From contig NZ_LMIW01000001.1 in assembly GCF_001429185.1 (NCBI RefSeq), positions 248,968 to 312,967 on the forward strand: DNA of 64,000 nucleotides, given 5' to 3'. Under the pieces are notes generated by a model, which searched no databases, had not been told where the DNA came from, and saw nothing but the letters and a program-made list of their open reading frames with translations. The translations under genes and the position numbers were made by a program. Below, piece after piece: positions 1 to 8,121 of the stretch. Each line of letters opens with the position of its first letter. Position 1 is the stretch's first letter. This DNA comes from Terrabacter sp. Root85. Lineage in GTDB: Bacteria; Actinomycetota; Actinomycetes; Actinomycetales; Dermatophilaceae.

Positions 1-2622
1 GAAGTCCATCTCCTGCGCGTGGAGCGAGCGACCCGACGTCTGGACGTGATACTTCAGCTTCTGCGACCGCTCCCCCGCGTTGTACTTCTCCTTCATCGCC
101 ACGGCCCAGATGCGGCGGGCCACGCGGCCGAGCACGGAGTACTCCGGGTCCATGCCGTTGCTGAAGAAGAAGCTGAGGTTGGGCGCGAAGTCGTCGACCG
201 CCATGCCGCGCGCGAGGTAGCTCTCGACGTAGGTGAAGCCGTTGGCGAGGGTGAAGGCGAGCTGGCTGATGGGGTTCGCCCCGGCCTCGGCGATGTGGTA
301 GCCGGAGATCGACACGGAGTAGAAGTTGCGGACCTTCCGCTCGATGAACCACTCCTGGATGTCGGCCATCATCTTGAGGCTGAACTCGGTGCTGAAGATG
401 CAGGTGTTCTGGCCCTGGTCCTCCTTGAGGATGTCGGCCTGCACCGTGCCGCGGACGTTGGCGAGGGCGTATGCCGTGAGCTCCTCGCGCTCGACGTCGC
501 CGGGCTCCCTGCCCTCCCGCGCCCGGAAGGCATCGACCTGCTGGTCGATGGCGGTGTTGAGGAAGAAGGCGAGGATCGTCGGCGCCGGACCGTTGATCGT
601 CATGGAGACGCTCGTCGTCGGGGACACGAGGTCGAAGCCGTCGTAGAGGGCCTTCATGTCGTCGAGCGTGGCGACGGAGACGCCCGAGGTGCCGACCTTG
701 CCGTAGACGTCGGGGCGGGGGTCGGGGTCGCGGCCGTAGAGCGTCACGGAGTCGAAGGCCGTGGACAGGCGGGTGGCCGGCTGCCCCTCGGAGACGAGCT
801 TGAAGCGGCGGTTGGTGCGGAACGGGTCGCCCTCCCCCGCGAACATGCGCGCCGGGTCCTCCCCCTCGCGCTTGAACGGGAAGACCCCGGCGGTGAAGGG
901 GTAGTAGCCGGGGAGGTTCTCGCGGCGCAGGAAGCTGACGAGCTCGCCGTGGTCGCGATAGCGAGGCAGTGAGACGCGGGGGATCTTGTTGCCCGACAAC
1001 GACTCCCGGGTCAGGGTGTTGCGGATCTCCTTGCCCCGGATCGTCACGACCTGCTCGTCGCCGGAGTAGGACTCGACGACGGAGGGCCAGTCGGCGAGCG
1101 CGCTCGCCACGTCGGTCGGCACGTCGGTGCGGGCGTGGTCGAGCAGGGCCTCGACGGCGTCGACCGCGCTCTCGGCGCTGTCGACGTCGTCGGCCGCGGC
1201 TGCGGCCGCGAGCTCCCCGCGCACCGACTCGAGCCGCTGCACCCGACTGGCCGCGGCGGCATACCGCTCGGTGGCCTCGTGGTAGCCGCGGACGGTGTCA
1301 CTGATCTCGGCGAGGTAGCGCACCCGGGACGCGGGCACGATGGTCGCGATGCGGGTGGACTGCCTCGTGGCGACGCGCGGCAGCACGCCCTCGTCGACGG
1401 GCATCCCCTTCTCCGAGAGCAGCTCGCGCAGCTGCTGGTAGAGCGCGGTGACGCCGTCGTCGTTGAAGGTGGCCGCCGAGGTGCCGTAGACGGGCATGTC
1501 GGCCGGGCTCTTGCCGAAGGCCTCGCGGTTGCGCACCATCTGGCGGCCGACGTCGCGCAGGGCGTCCTCGGCGCCGCGGCGCTCGAACTTGTTGATGGCC
1601 ACGACGTCGGCGCGGTCGAGCATGTCGATCTTCTCGAGCTGGCTGCTGGCGCCGAACTCCGGCGTCATGACGTAGAGGGAGACGTCGGCGTAGTCGATGA
1701 CGGCGGCGTCGCCCTGGCCGATGCCCGGCGTCTCGAGGATGACGAGGTCGAAGCCGGCGGCGCGCACGACGTCGAGGACGTCATCGAGGTGGGTCGGCAC
1801 CTGCGAGCCGCCGCGCGTGGCGAGGCTCCGGAAGAAGACGCGGTCGCCGTCGAGCGAGCTCATCCGGATGCGGTCGCCGAGGAGCGCTCCGCCGCCACGG
1901 CTGCGGGTCGGGTCGACGGCGAGCACGGCGACCCGCAGCTTGTCCTGCTGGTCGAGGCGCAGCCGGCGGATCAGCTCGTCGGTGAGGCTCGACTTGCCGG
2001 AGCCGCCGGTGCCGGTGATGCCGAGGACCGGCACGCGACGCCGGCCCGCGGCCTCGCGGACGCCCGACAGCATGGCGTCGTCGATGTCACCCTCCTGCGC
2101 GCCGGTGATGGCGCGTGCCACGGCGGCCCGCTCGCCGGCGAGCACGGCCTCGAGCGCCGGCGCACCGAGCTCCCACGGGTCGAAGTCGCAGTCGGCGACG
2201 ACGGTGTTGATCATGCCGGCGAGGCCCAGGCGCTGGCCGTCCTCGGGGCTGAAGATCGTGACGCCGGACTCGCGCAGCCGCGCGATCTCCTCGGGGACGA
2301 TGACGCCGCCGCCGCCGCCGACGACGCGGATGTGGCCGGCGCCGTTCTCCTCGAGCAGCTTCACGAGGTACTCGAAGTACTCGACGTGCCCACCCTGGTA
2401 GGAGCTGACGGCGACGCCCTGGACGTCCTCCTCGATCGCCGCGTCGACGACCTCCTGGACCGAGCGGTTGTGCCCGAGGTGGATGACCTCGGCCCCCTGC
2501 GTCTGCATGATGCGCCGCATGATGTTGATCGACGCGTCGTGCCCGTCGAAGAGGCTGCTCGCCGTGACGAGGCGGACGTGGTGGGACGGCTGGTGGTGAT
2601 CGCGCTTCGCTGCGTCGGACAT
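1..2622 (-). CDS. icmF: Fused isobutyryl-CoA mutase IcmF, N-terminal 874 residues (gene runs off the window start)
   Basis: Reads from an ATG at 2622 to the window edge with no stop. About 80% of the usual ~1,080-residue protein is present. An N-terminal B12-binding domain carries a DGHDASIN motif near residue 25. Next comes a MeaB-like G-domain with P-loop GTGGSGKSS near residue 200. The start of the large mutase domain follows, ending in KLKYHVQTSGRSLHAQ, a segment typical of acyl-CoA mutases. The family interconverts isobutyryl-CoA and n-butyryl-CoA with adenosylcobalamin, and the G-domain protects the cofactor. It faces a MarR gene, and a palindrome lies within 30 bases of its start, so that regulator probably controls it. 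The substrate-specific residues lie mostly outside the window, so another mutase specificity is possible. Confidence 0.93.
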   Translation of the reverse strand, partial: MSDAAKRDHHQPSHHVRLVTASSLFDGHDASINIMRRIMQTQGAEVIHLGHNRSVQEVVDAAIEEDVQGVAVSSYQGGHVEYFEYLVKLLEENGAGHIRVVGGGGGVIVPEEIARLRESGVTIFSPEDGQRLGLAGMINTVVADCDFDPWELGAPALEAVLAGERAAVARAITGAQEGDIDDAMLSGVREAAGRRRVPVLGITGTGGSGKSSLTDELIRRLRLDQQDKLRVAVLAVDPTRSRGGGALLGDRIRMSSLDGDRVFFRSLATRGGSQVPTHLDDVLDVVRAAGFDLVILETPGIGQGDAAVIDYADVSLYVMTPEFGASSQLEKIDMLDRADVVAINKFERRGAEDALRDVGRQMVRNREAFGKSPADMPVYGTSAATFNDDGVTALYQQLRELLSEKGMPVDEGVLPRVATRQSTRIATIVPASRVRYLAEISDTVRGYHEATERYAAAASRVQRLESVRGELAAAAAADDVDSAESAVDAVEALLDHARTDVPTDVASALADWPSVVESYSGDEQVVTIRGKEIRNTLTRESLSGNKIPRVSLPRYRDHGELVSFLRRENLPGYYPFTAGVFPFKREGEDPARMFAGEGDPFRTNRRFKLVSEGQPATRLSTAFDSVTLYGRDPDPRPDVYGKVGTSGVSVATLDDMKALYDGFDLVSPTTSVSMTINGPAPTILAFFLNTAIDQQVDAFRAREGREPGDVEREELTAYALANVRGTVQADILKEDQGQNTCIFSTEFSLKMMADIQEWFIERKVRNFYSVSISGYHIAEAGANPISQLAFTLANGFTYVESYLARGMAVDDFAPNLSFFFSNGMDPEYSVLGRVARRIWAVAMKEKYNAGERSQKLKYHVQTSGRSLHAQEMDF

Positions 2623-2629
2623 GGAAAAA

Positions 2630-2647
2630 TAGTAGGACTTCCTACTA
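2630..2647. promoter_or_regulatory. Palindromic operator between icmF and the MarR gene
   Basis: TAGTAGG, four bases, then CCTACTA: perfect 7-base arms in an AT-rich patch that contrasts with the G+C-rich surroundings. It sits 8 bases upstream of the icmF ATG and just upstream of the putative marR core promoter. Divergent MarR genes commonly repress themselves and the neighbour through such a site. Binding is inferred. Confidence 0.75.
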
Positions 2648-2648
2648 A

Positions 2649-2677
2649 TGGACGTCAACGCGTCGGCGTCCTACGAT
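2649..2677 (+). promoter_or_regulatory. Probable leaderless promoter of the MarR gene
   Basis: TGGACG at 2649, a 17-base spacer and TACGAT at 2672-2677, followed six bases later by ATG at 2684 with no Shine-Dalgarno sequence. This geometry puts the transcription start at or next to the start codon. It also argues against an ATG at 2648, which would lie inside the promoter. The operator abuts the -35 region. Confidence 0.55.
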
Positions 2678-2683
2678 GGCGCC

Positions 2684-3256
2684 ATGAGTGCGCAGACCAA
2701 CGCCGCGGGCGGCATGAGCGCCGGAGCGGGTGGCGGCACGAGCGCCGGCGTCGCCGCCGGGTCCGGCCTCGGCTTCGACCCGATCGCCCGGGCGCGGGAG
2801 CAGTGGGTCGAGCAGGGCTGGGGCCCGGCCGCCGACGGGATGGCCGCCATCACCTCGCTCATGCGGGCGCACCAGATCGTGCTCGCCCGCGTCGAGGCGA
2901 CGCTCCGGCCGCTCGGGGTGACCTTCGCGCGCTACGAGGTGCTCATGCTCCTGTGGTTCAGCCGGCGCGGCTCGCTCCCGATGAAGGTCATCGGCAGCCG
3001 CCTGCAGGTGCACCCCACGAGCGTGACCAACGCGGTCGACCGCCTCGAGGACGCCGGGCTCGTGACGCGCTCGACGCATCCCGAGGACCGGCGCGCGATG
3101 CTCGTCGCCCTCACCCCGACCGGCCGTGAGCTCGCGGAGCGGGCCACCAAGGCCCTCAACGCCGAGGTCTTCGAGCAGCCCGACCTCGGGGCCACCGACG
3201 TCCGCTCGCTCGTCGACGTCCTGACGCGGCTGCGACGCGACGCGGGCGACTTCTGA
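2684..3256 (+). CDS. MarR-family transcriptional regulator
   Basis: 190 residues. A low-complexity Gly/Ala/Ser N-terminus of about 35 residues precedes a winged-helix MarR domain. The recognition-helix region reads LQVHPTSVTNAVDRLEDAGL, and the wing carries THPEDRRAMLVALTPTGREL, the usual MarR D-R-R signature. I chose ATG 2684 because the upstream ATG at 2648 overlaps the promoter. Divergent from icmF across a palindrome, so it probably represses itself and icmF, perhaps in response to an acyl-CoA or aromatic ligand. The ligand cannot be read from the sequence. Confidence 0.9.
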   Translation: MSAQTNAAGGMSAGAGGGTSAGVAAGSGLGFDPIARAREQWVEQGWGPAADGMAAITSLMRAHQIVLARVEATLRPLGVTFARYEVLMLLWFSRRGSLPMKVIGSRLQVHPTSVTNAVDRLEDAGLVTRSTHPEDRRAMLVALTPTGRELAERATKALNAEVFEQPDLGATDVRSLVDVLTRLRRDAGDF

Positions 3257-3314
3257 CCCCAGTTCGTTACGCGGACCGGCAGCGGCCGGGGCGCGACCTC
3301 GGCAGACTGGGGGC

Positions 3315-4565
3315 ATGCCCGACACGCCGCTGCCCCCGGACCACCTCGACCGGCTCGCGCAGCAGCGGCGGTCGTTGCGCGAGCTCGCGCGCGCCGCGCA
3401 GCGGCCCGGCGGCGGGTTCGGATGGCTCGGCGACGACGGGAGGCTCGACCCGGCATACGGTGTCGAGCTGTGGATCACGGCACGGATGACCCACGTCGCC
3501 GCCCTGGCGGTGCTCGAGGGCGACACGTCGTTCGAGGCGGTCGTCGACCACGGCGTCGCGACCTTCGCCCCCGGCGGCCTGCTCCACGATCCCGAGCACG
3601 GTGGCTGGTTCGCGTCGGTCCACGTCGACGGCACGCCCGACGTGTCCGACAAGCGGGCCTACGAGCACGCGTTCGTCGTGCTCGCCGCGACCTCCGCGTC
3701 AGCCGCCCGGCGTCCCGGGGCGGACGACCTGCTCGACCGCGCGCTGCAGACCTACGAGCAGCGCTTCTGGCGGGAGTCCGACGGTCTCGCCCTCGACGTG
3801 TGGGACCGCACGTGGACCGACCTCGAGGACTACCGCGGCGTCAACGCCAACATGCACTCGCTCGAGGCCCTGCTCGCGGCGTGGGACGTCACGCGCGACC
3901 CGCGTTGGCTCGGTCACGCGCTCCGGATCACCGAGCGCGTCGTGCACGGCTTCGCCCGCTCATGGAACTACCGCCTCCCCGAGCACTTCGACTCGTCCTG
4001 GGAGCCGCGCCCCGACTACAACCGCGAGCGCCCGACCGACAAGTTCCGCCCGTTCGGCGTGACGCCCGGCCACCTGCTCGAGTGGTCGAGGCTGTCGCTG
4101 CACCTGCGCCACGCCCTCGGGGCCGAGGCGCCGGCATGGCTGCTCGACGAGGCGCGCTCGCTCTTCGACGTCGCGGTGCACGAGGGCTGGGACGTCGACG
4201 GGCACGAGGGCTTCGTCTACACGACCGACTTCGAGGGTCGGCCCGTCGTGCGGGACCGGCTGCACTGGGTCGTCACGGAGGCCATCGGCGCCGCCCGCAC
4301 GCTCCACCTCGCGACCGGCGACCCGACGTATGCCGCCTGGTACGACCGGTGGTGGGAGCACGCCCACGCGTGGTTCGTCGACCCCGAGCAGGGGTCGTGG
4401 CGCCACGAGCTCTCACCCGAGCTCGCGCCGTCGAGCGTCGTCTGGCAGGGACGCCCGGACGTCTACCACGCCTACCAGGCGTGCCTCGTCGGCGCGCTCG
4501 GCGAGATCACGTCGTTCGCCGGGGCCCTCCGGGACGGGCACCTCCGGTCGGCTCGGACCGCCTAG
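3315..4565 (+). CDS. AGE-family sugar epimerase/isomerase (mannose-isomerase-like)
   Basis: 416 residues of the N-acylglucosamine 2-epimerase (AGE) superfamily, an (alpha/alpha)6 barrel. Conserved pieces include VNANMHSLEALLAAWDVT near residue 180, RPFGVTPGHLLEWSRL near 245, HWVVTEAIGAARTL near 320 and WQGRPDVYHAYQACL near the end; these supply the His and Glu residues of the family's active site. This subgroup (YihS/mannose isomerase-like) interconverts aldoses and ketoses such as mannose and fructose, so the exact sugar is uncertain. A CAGACT box seven bases before the ATG and no clear ribosome-binding site suggest a leaderless start. Its stop codon overlaps the stop of the convergent bldC-like gene. 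Confidence 0.88.
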   Translation: MPDTPLPPDHLDRLAQQRRSLRELARAAQRPGGGFGWLGDDGRLDPAYGVELWITARMTHVAALAVLEGDTSFEAVVDHGVATFAPGGLLHDPEHGGWFASVHVDGTPDVSDKRAYEHAFVVLAATSASAARRPGADDLLDRALQTYEQRFWRESDGLALDVWDRTWTDLEDYRGVNANMHSLEALLAAWDVTRDPRWLGHALRITERVVHGFARSWNYRLPEHFDSSWEPRPDYNRERPTDKFRPFGVTPGHLLEWSRLSLHLRHALGAEAPAWLLDEARSLFDVAVHEGWDVDGHEGFVYTTDFEGRPVVRDRLHWVVTEAIGAARTLHLATGDPTYAAWYDRWWEHAHAWFVDPEQGSWRHELSPELAPSSVVWQGRPDVYHAYQACLVGALGEITSFAGALRDGHLRSARTA

Positions 4566-4753
4566 TCCTGCTGGCGGTCGACGAGGGCCCAGATCTCGCT
4601 CTCCGGGTAGCGGCGATGTCCGCCCAGCGTCCGCAGCGCGTGGAGCCGGCCGCTCCGTGCCCACCGGCTGACGGTCTTGGGATCGACGCGGAAGATCGTC
4701 GCGACCTCCGCCGGGGTCAACAGCCTCTCGACCGCTGTGTCATTTCCGTCCAT
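4562..4753 (-). CDS. bldC: BldC-type small MerR-like DNA-binding protein
   Basis: 63 residues, nearly all one helix-turn-helix: LLTPAEVATIFRVDPKTVSR then TLGGHRRY. This closely matches the Streptomyces developmental regulator BldC (about 68 residues), which binds head-to-tail on direct repeats rather than as a classical MerR dimer. It has no effector domain. It ends tail-to-tail with the AGE gene with a 4-base stop overlap, and its 200-base upstream region is shared with a divergent MarR gene. Confidence 0.93.
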   Translation of the reverse strand: MDGNDTAVERLLTPAEVATIFRVDPKTVSRWARSGRLHALRTLGGHRRYPESEIWALVDRQQD

Positions 4754-4959
4754 GTCAGTCCGCCTCGCGCGATCGCAGCGTCAGTGGAGGTCACGGACTC
4801 GGGGCTGGCTGCTCAACCCCGAGTCCGAAGGATCCCGGATCCCGGCTCGCCCTGGGGGCGGTCGTCGCCGGGCTCCCGACACCTGTCACGGTACGGACAG
4901 TTCATTCGACAATCAAGCGACCAGACCAACGAGCGAGATGGCCTCAGTAGATTGGGCGC

Positions 4960-5439
4960 ATGAGCCACCGCGCCCAGGCCCGCGACGACGCGACGGTCGC
5001 CCTGAGAGAGCTGATCCTCGCCGGCGAGCGCTACCGCATCGCGGTGGCCGCGCGTCTCGACCTCACGGTCAACGAGAGCCGGACCATCAGCTACCTCCTG
5101 GCCCGTGGCCCCATGGGCCAGACCGAGCTCTCGACCGCCCTCGGCCTGACGACGAGCTCGACGACGACGCTCCTCGACCGCCTCGAGCAGCGCGAGATGG
5201 TGCGACGCGTCCCCGACCCGAACGATCGGCGGCGCAGCTCGGTGGAGATCCCCGAGTCGGGCGTGCTCCGGCTCCGCGAGGTCAGGGACTGGCTGCCCCA
5301 GGCCTTCGACGCGTTCGCCGGGGACGACCTGCACGACGTGGCCGCCACGCTGGGGACCCTCGCCGCCTCGCTGCGCGAGGTCACCACCCGGATCGACGCC
5401 TCGCACACGTCGAGCCCCGGGCGCCGCAAGCGCCACTGA
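4960..5439 (+). CDS. MarR-family transcriptional regulator
   Basis: 159 residues. Winged helix with TELSTALGLTTSSTTTLLDR as helix-turn-helix and RRVPDPNDRRRSSVEI as wing. The rest is helical and probably dimerises. TAGATT at 4948-4953 lies six bases before the ATG with no Shine-Dalgarno, again suggesting leaderless translation. It is convergent with the alditol oxidase and divergent from bldC. Target and ligand are unknown. Confidence 0.88.
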   Translation: MSHRAQARDDATVALRELILAGERYRIAVAARLDLTVNESRTISYLLARGPMGQTELSTALGLTTSSTTTLLDRLEQREMVRRVPDPNDRRRSSVEIPESGVLRLREVRDWLPQAFDAFAGDDLHDVAATLGTLAASLREVTTRIDASHTSSPGRRKRH

Positions 5440-5467
5440 GCGCGGCGTCGTCCGGACCGGTCGTGAC

Positions 5468-6712
5468 TCAGCCGATGACGCGGTCGAGGAAGGCGTTGCC
5501 GAAGACGCGCTCCGGGTCGACCCTCGCCCGCAGCGACCGGAAGTCGGCCATCCGCGGGTAGAGCGGCTCGAGCTCGTCGACGCCCGCGACGAAGCACTTG
5601 CCCCAGTGCGGCCGTGCCCCGAGCGGCAGGAGGGCTGCCTCGACCGCCGGCAGGACGGCATACACGCGCTCGACGTCGCGGACCCACGTGAAGTGCACGG
5701 CCACGACGTCGTGCCCGTGCGAGCCGCTGAGCCAGAGGCCGTCGGCGGCGACGGTGCGCAGCTCCGAGACCTGGAGCACCGGCGCCATGAGGTCACGGAG
5801 GCCGCGGAGGCGCTCGATCGCGGTGAGGGCGTGCTCTCGGGGCACGAGGTACTCGCTCTGGAGCTCCTCGCCGCGGCTCGGGGTGAAGCCCATCCGGAAG
5901 TGCGGCAGCCGGTCGAGCCACGGCCCCGGCACGCCGCCCTGGGCCGTCACCGACTCCGGGTCGGCACCGTCGAGCATGTGCATCGTCGTGGTCGCCGGCA
6001 CCGCGCCCAACGGCTCGCTCGGCGCCTGCTCGCCGCGGCTCTTGAGCCAGACCTGGTCGATGCCCGCCTCGCCCCACCGGGTGAAGAGGCTGACGCTGTA
6101 GGCGCTGCTCGTGACCGCGTCGAACGCGGAGGGGAGCGCGTCCCACGACAGGCCGGTGAAGACGTCCTGTCGCACGTCGTAGGTGGGCTCGACGTCGAGG
6201 GTGACGGAGGTGACGATCCCGAGCGCACCGAGAGCGACGACGCTGCCCTCGAAGTCGGCGTCGCCACGGCTGACGGTGCGCCGCTCACCGTCGGAACGGA
6301 TGAGGTCAAGGGAGGCGACGGCCGTTGCGAGAGAGCCGTTCCCGGTGCCCGAGCCGTGCGTGCCGGTGGCGACGGCACCCGCGACGGAGATGTGCGGGAG
6401 CGACGCGAGGTTGCCGAGGGCCCATCCCGCCGCGTGCAGCCGGGTCGCCACCTGGCCGTATGCCGCGTGCCCCGTCACGCGGGCCGTGCGGGTCGTCGGG
6501 TCGACGACCACGGCGGTCGGCAGGTCGACGAGCGAGACGAGCACGCCGTGGTCAGCGTCCGCGATGTCGGTCAGGTCGGTGAAGCTGTGCCGCGACCCGA
6601 GGGCGCGCACGCGCGGGGCCGCCGCGACGAGCTCCTGCAGGTGCTCGACCGAGCGCACCCGCTCGATCGGGGACCGGTAGGTGTGACTGCCGGCCCAGTT
6701 CGTCTCCGCCAT
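5468..6712 (-). CDS. aldO: FAD-dependent alditol oxidase (AldO-like)
   Basis: 414 residues, close to the 418 of Streptomyces AldO. The N-terminus MAETNWAGSHTYRSP matches the AldO start, so I place the start at 6712. RALGSRHSFTDL contains the His that in this vanillyl-alcohol-oxidase family binds FAD covalently. SLPHISVAGAVATGTHGSG is the FAD pyrophosphate loop, and the C-terminal ALO domain includes RPHWGKCFV. The family oxidises xylitol, sorbitol and related polyols to aldoses, giving hydrogen peroxide. It is last in a minus-strand run behind two small genes, near an OhrR-like peroxide sensor, which fits a peroxide-producing enzyme. Confidence 0.92.
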   Translation of the reverse strand: MAETNWAGSHTYRSPIERVRSVEHLQELVAAAPRVRALGSRHSFTDLTDIADADHGVLVSLVDLPTAVVVDPTTRTARVTGHAAYGQVATRLHAAGWALGNLASLPHISVAGAVATGTHGSGTGNGSLATAVASLDLIRSDGERRTVSRGDADFEGSVVALGALGIVTSVTLDVEPTYDVRQDVFTGLSWDALPSAFDAVTSSAYSVSLFTRWGEAGIDQVWLKSRGEQAPSEPLGAVPATTTMHMLDGADPESVTAQGGVPGPWLDRLPHFRMGFTPSRGEELQSEYLVPREHALTAIERLRGLRDLMAPVLQVSELRTVAADGLWLSGSHGHDVVAVHFTWVRDVERVYAVLPAVEAALLPLGARPHWGKCFVAGVDELEPLYPRMADFRSLRARVDPERVFGNAFLDRVIG

Positions 6713-6755
6713 GGCCCCCAGTCTGCCCGCGGCGGCCGAGGCGAGGTCAGCGGTG

Positions 6756-7082
6756 TCAGGCCTGGTGACGCCGGCGGTGGCTGCGGTCCTCGTGGAGCTC
6801 GGGGTGGACGTCCTCGGGCAGCTCCTCGGGCTCGGCACCCTCGCCCGGACGGGCCACGCCCCAGCCGTCGGCGGTGATGGTGTCGACGGGCGGGTTGCCG
6901 ACGAGGTGGGAGCGCTCGGCTCCCTCCGGGTGGTCGCGACGCGCCTGCTCGGTGTCGTCGCGATGCTTGTTGAGCGACTCGCTGGAGTCGCGCCCGGCTC
7001 GACGGGGCCCGACGATGACGAGGCCGATCACGAGGATCACGACGACGGCCAGCATGACGATGAGTCCTACACGATCACCCAT
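6756..7082 (-). CDS. Small single-pass membrane protein, unknown function
   Basis: 108 residues from an ATG at 7082 preceded by a strong GGAGGTG. One hydrophobic segment (GLIVMLAVVVILVIGLVIV, residues 5-23) is followed by a charged hydrophilic tail rich in Glu, Asp, Arg and His, probably cytoplasmic. I do not recognise a domain. It sits 43 bases upstream of the alditol oxidase on the same strand and is probably co-transcribed with it. Confidence 0.75.
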   Translation of the reverse strand: MGDRVGLIVMLAVVVILVIGLVIVGPRRAGRDSSESLNKHRDDTEQARRDHPEGAERSHLVGNPPVDTITADGWGVARPGEGAEPEELPEDVHPELHEDRSHRRRHQA

Positions 7083-7215
7083 GGGCACCTCCAGGGTCCG
7101 ATGCGTCACTCCCGACGGTACTCCCGTCGGCTCCGCGTGAGGCCCGTTGTGCGCGAACGGATGCCGCGCGGGTCGCGCAGCCCGCAGCGGCCCGGAGCTG
7201 CTCGGATCGCCCGGG

Positions 7216-7401
7216 TCAGTGTGCGTCGCGGGCGGCCCGGGCCGCGGCGACCTTCGCCGCGCGCTCGCGCGCGAGCCGGGCCGTGGGGTCGTTGCCCTCG
7301 CCCAGCTGCGCCGGGCCGAAGACGGTCAGGGCGACCAGGCGCAGGCGGTAGCCGATGCGGTACCCGACCGAGAGTCCGTCACGGGGCGTTGATCTCGACA
7401 C
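7216..7401 (-). CDS. Small basic protein, unknown function
   Basis: 61 residues from a GTG at 7401 with GGAGG nine bases upstream. The middle is moderately hydrophobic (YRLRLVALTVFGPAQL) and the C-terminus is an Ala/Arg-rich helix. No domain recognised. Its start lies within 20 bases of the palindrome at 7418, so the divergent OhrR-like regulator probably controls it. Confidence 0.65.
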   Translation of the reverse strand: MSRSTPRDGLSVGYRIGYRLRLVALTVFGPAQLGEGNDPTARLARERAAKVAAARAARDAH

Positions 7402-7417
7402 GATGCTGCCTCCAGTT

Positions 7418-7433
7418 AGTTAGTGCACTAACT
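7418..7433. promoter_or_regulatory. 16-base palindromic operator AGTTAGTGCACTAACT
   Basis: Perfect palindrome in the AT-rich gap between the small basic protein (minus) and the OhrR/MarR gene (plus). Extra GTTAG half-sites flank it at 7415 and 7435. Spacing and symmetry fit a MarR/OhrR dimer site controlling both directions. Confidence 0.75.
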
Positions 7434-7475
7434 GTTAGTGTACACAGATCCCGCCACCCCGACGACGAGGCCTCG

Positions 7476-8006
7476 ATGACCCGCAGCACCACCGCCCGCA
7501 CCACGCCGCGACCGACCACTCGCTCCGGGGAGACCGCCGGCTCCACCGTCTCCCCCGTCTCCCCCGTCTCCCCCGACGACCTGCTCAAGCTCGACCAGCA
7601 GGTCTGCTTCGCCCTCGCCGTGGCGGCCCGCAACGTCATCGGGCTCTACCGCCCGGTGCTCGAGCCCCTCGGGCTCACCCACCCGCAGTACCTCGTCATG
7701 CTCGCCCTCTGGGAGCGGTCACCCCTCACCGTCCGCGAGATCGGCCGGCTCCTCAGCCTCGAACCGGCCACGCTCTCGCCCCTGCTGAAGCGGCTCGAGG
7801 CCGCAGGTCTCGTGACGCGCGACCGGCACCCCGACGACGAGCGTGCCCTCGCCATCACCCTGACGCCGCGCGGCCGGCGGCTGCGCGAGCAGGCGCTCGA
7901 CGTGCCGCCGCAGATCGTCGAGCGGCTCGGGGTGCGGGTCGAGGACCTCCAGGCGCTGCACGCCTCGCTGACCCGGGTCATCGCCGCCACGACGGCGAAC
8001 GACTGA
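7476..8006 (+). CDS. OhrR-like MarR-family regulator (probable organic peroxide sensor)
   Basis: 176 residues. After a Ser/Thr/Pro-rich N-terminus with three VSP repeats, the core begins LLKLDQQVCFALAVAARNVI. That Cys is in the position of the peroxide-reactive Cys of OhrR. It continues with YRPVLEPLGLTHPQYLVMLA, a characteristic OhrR block, then the winged helix (LEPATLSPLLKRLEAAGLV, RHPDDERALAITLT). OhrR proteins release DNA when this Cys is oxidised by organic hydroperoxides. No ohr peroxidase gene is present in the window, which is unusual for this family. Confidence 0.88.
   Translation: MTRSTTARTTPRPTTRSGETAGSTVSPVSPVSPDDLLKLDQQVCFALAVAARNVIGLYRPVLEPLGLTHPQYLVMLALWERSPLTVREIGRLLSLEPATLSPLLKRLEAAGLVTRDRHPDDERALAITLTPRGRRLREQALDVPPQIVERLGVRVEDLQALHASLTRVIAATTAND
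7548..7574 (+). repeat. Three in-frame copies of GTCTCCCCC
   Basis: Nine-base unit repeated exactly three times, encoding VSPVSPVSP in the disordered N-terminus of the OhrR-like protein. It resembles other nine-base tandem arrays in this window. Confidence 0.85.
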
Positions 8007-8045
8007 GCGCGACCCGACGGGGCGCAACGGCCCGGGTATGCCGCG

Positions 8046-8069
8046 GGGCCCGGACATCGGTCCGGGCCC
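8046..8069. terminator. Bidirectional hairpin between convergent genes
   Basis: GGGCCCGGAC, loop ATCG, GTCCGGGCCC: a perfect 10-base stem between the end of the OhrR-like gene and the end of the convergent FMN reductase. No T-tract follows, as is common in high-G+C actinobacteria. Confidence 0.8.
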
Positions 8070-8121
8070 AGCGGGTCGTCGGCTCGTCGCGAGCCGGGAG
8101 GTCGGACGTGGGGCAGGCGGG

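Noticed and set aside
1135-3129. Long + strand open frame opposite icmF
   Set aside because: It is antisense to a clear IcmF coding sequence, rich in Val/Asp/Gly/Arg as expected for shadow frames at very high G+C, and matches no family.
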